From contig JAQGAU010001292.1 in NCBI GenBank assembly GCA_034698045.1, positions 1 through 20,074 on the forward strand: 20,074 nt of DNA, read 5' to 3'. The stretch is from Paramacrobiotus richtersi. Lineage: Eukaryota > Tardigrada > Eutardigrada > Parachela > Macrobiotidae. Below are positions 18,839 through 20,074 of the stretch, piece by piece (position 1 is the first letter of the stretch; each line of letters opens with the position of its first letter). Below the pieces are notes generated by a model, which was not told the DNA's origin, searched no databases, and saw only the letters and a list, made by a program, of their open reading frames with translations. A program made the position numbers and the translations under genes.

Positions 18839-20074
18839 ATTATTGTTATTTACTAACTAGGAAAGTGGACTGACTTACCGAAGCGAAGGAAGCACGTAAC
18901 GGGATGCTCGCTCTAATTTGCCGATTTGTTTTAATTCCGCCTGAATTTCGCCGACAAAGCTAACGGTTAGGGTGTTACACCACTCGATTGCACATCCTTT
19001 CCTCTATCTATATCGGCCTAATTCAGTACTTTTAGCCTTTCCCTTAAAAATTCCCGCACATTATTTGCCAAAGGTGTCGAAATTGCAGCTGTCCCCGTCA
19101 CAATTTAGTTGTTCGCCGGCTGACCACGCCCAGTCGCCTGATTCCATGAGCTTGCGTTTTTAAAAGATGTTTCATTTAAAGGGTTGTCAGATAAAAATCT
19201 TCAGATTTCACTGTCGATCACCAGTTCGCCAGGGAGGGGAAATAAAACTTGTAAAAAATGTGAAAAACAAAATTTCTGGGAACTGCGGTAGTTTCCTGTT
19301 TTTAAACATTTTTGTGCGTGCGAACACAAGCTTGAAAACCCCAACTGGCCGCTTAATCTTATTGTCCTTGAGGTCCTTCTTGGTTTTCCATACGAGAACA
19401 ACGGCTATTAGCGAACGCACTTTCTGGGCGCCGTTGTGACCAAACACATGTCGTTTTCATGACACTAGTTTTCCATGACGTTGCTCCCCGGACCCAGATA
19501 GGGCCGTGAGCCGAATGTCTGCACGTTGTTGTGAAGAGGGATCATTGTTCTAACAAGTTTTGCTCGCGAAAAGATTTTAGTCTGCGTCGACAATTAAGGG
19601 CAGGTTTAAAATGCTATTTACTTTTTATGCCAGGACACGCCGTTTTTCTGATACCTTCTGAAGATAAATTCCTGCAGGTGCTGGGGCAGAGCACCAAACC
19701 TGAGAAAAATTTTCTGTGATTACAGAGCCCTATTGTACGTTCTTACATGACGGTTCGATCCCGTACGCTTTTGGTATCCAGGCAAGGCAAGCATAAACGT
19801 TCGGCAATTTAGCGCGATCAACCCGTTAGATCTAAAATCTAGATAAAACCTAGATACAGTACTACGGGCAACTGTAAACTTTGCTGGAGATTTTGACCTG
19901 GCGGGACTTCAGTACCGCAGATAAGATTAGTCATAAAAATGTAGTATTTCAGTAGAGTAGAAACGGGCGGTGTCAAATCGGCTTGTGTGCTCCGCGAAGC
20001 ACTCTTTATGTTGGAATATCATCCATACAAATAGATCACAGGTCGAGTAAAGCGCTCAAAGTCTGATAATCGTA

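Larger units (their letters stand above)
18600..20074. other. No gene supported
   Basis: An AT-rich palindrome lies at about 18607-18624 (ACATAATATATTATGT core). Short frames on both strands lack recognisable domains. No tRNA or rRNA was found; a GGTTCGATCCC match near 19752 is discussed among rejected items. Confidence 0.5.

Noticed and set aside
19740..19775. GGTTCGATCCC resembling a tRNA B box
   Set aside because: The local stem has only four pairs, and no A box, acceptor stem or anticodon arm could be placed around it on either strand.
1..20074. CRISPR array, bacterial operon or phage region
   Set aside because: No regularly spaced repeats, no ribosome binding sites, and introns with GT..AG borders show this is eukaryotic DNA.

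Overview
This is a stretch of eukaryotic nuclear DNA. Coding sequence is broken into short blocks with GT..AG borders, no bacterial-style operon or ribosome binding sites are seen, and much of the rest is repeat-derived. The gene content (a natriuretic-peptide-receptor-like ligand-binding domain feeding into STE/WNK-like kinase domains) points to an invertebrate. A tardigrade is my best guess, from a recollection that such receptor-kinase families are expanded there, but nothing in the window proves the species.

The main content is one plus-strand gene, or the remains of one, running from about 2338 to 14880. Its first part (2338-4664) is a signal peptide followed by a type I periplasmic-binding-fold domain (ANF_receptor family), spread over about nine small exons. 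The first five junctions are in phase. Two later places do not join cleanly in frame. Next comes an exon (5521-5849) holding a degenerate kinase N-lobe. After a roughly 5.7 kb interval full of repeats come two large exons (11557-13065 and 13744-14880). Each of these begins with the C-lobe of one kinase and ends with the N-lobe of the next. Spliced together they give a receptor with pseudokinase 1, a kinase 2 that keeps most catalytic residues, and the N-lobe of a kinase 3 whose C-lobe is not in the window. All the kinase introns fall at the hinge between lobes in phase 1, so the exons are symmetric and can be duplicated without shifting the frame. The intron following each large exon is also similar, which shows a tandem duplication of about 1.8 kb.

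The interval 5850-11556 carries an inverted-repeat element (6427-7395), a 300 bp foldback palindrome (8241-8540), an inverted pair of element fragments (about 8120-8235 and 9990-10110) and a purine-rich minisatellite (8938-9260). Downstream of the kinase exons are an unrecognised 199-codon ORF (15354-15953), a remarkable run of consecutive small perfect hairpins (about 16819-17070), a 721 bp terminal-inverted-repeat element flanked by TTA (17853-18573), a GGTC microsatellite and a short dispersed repeat. The first 2.3 kb and the last 1.5 kb show no gene I can support.

The two observations most worth following up are the lobe-swapped, exon-duplicated receptor polykinase and the hairpin array.
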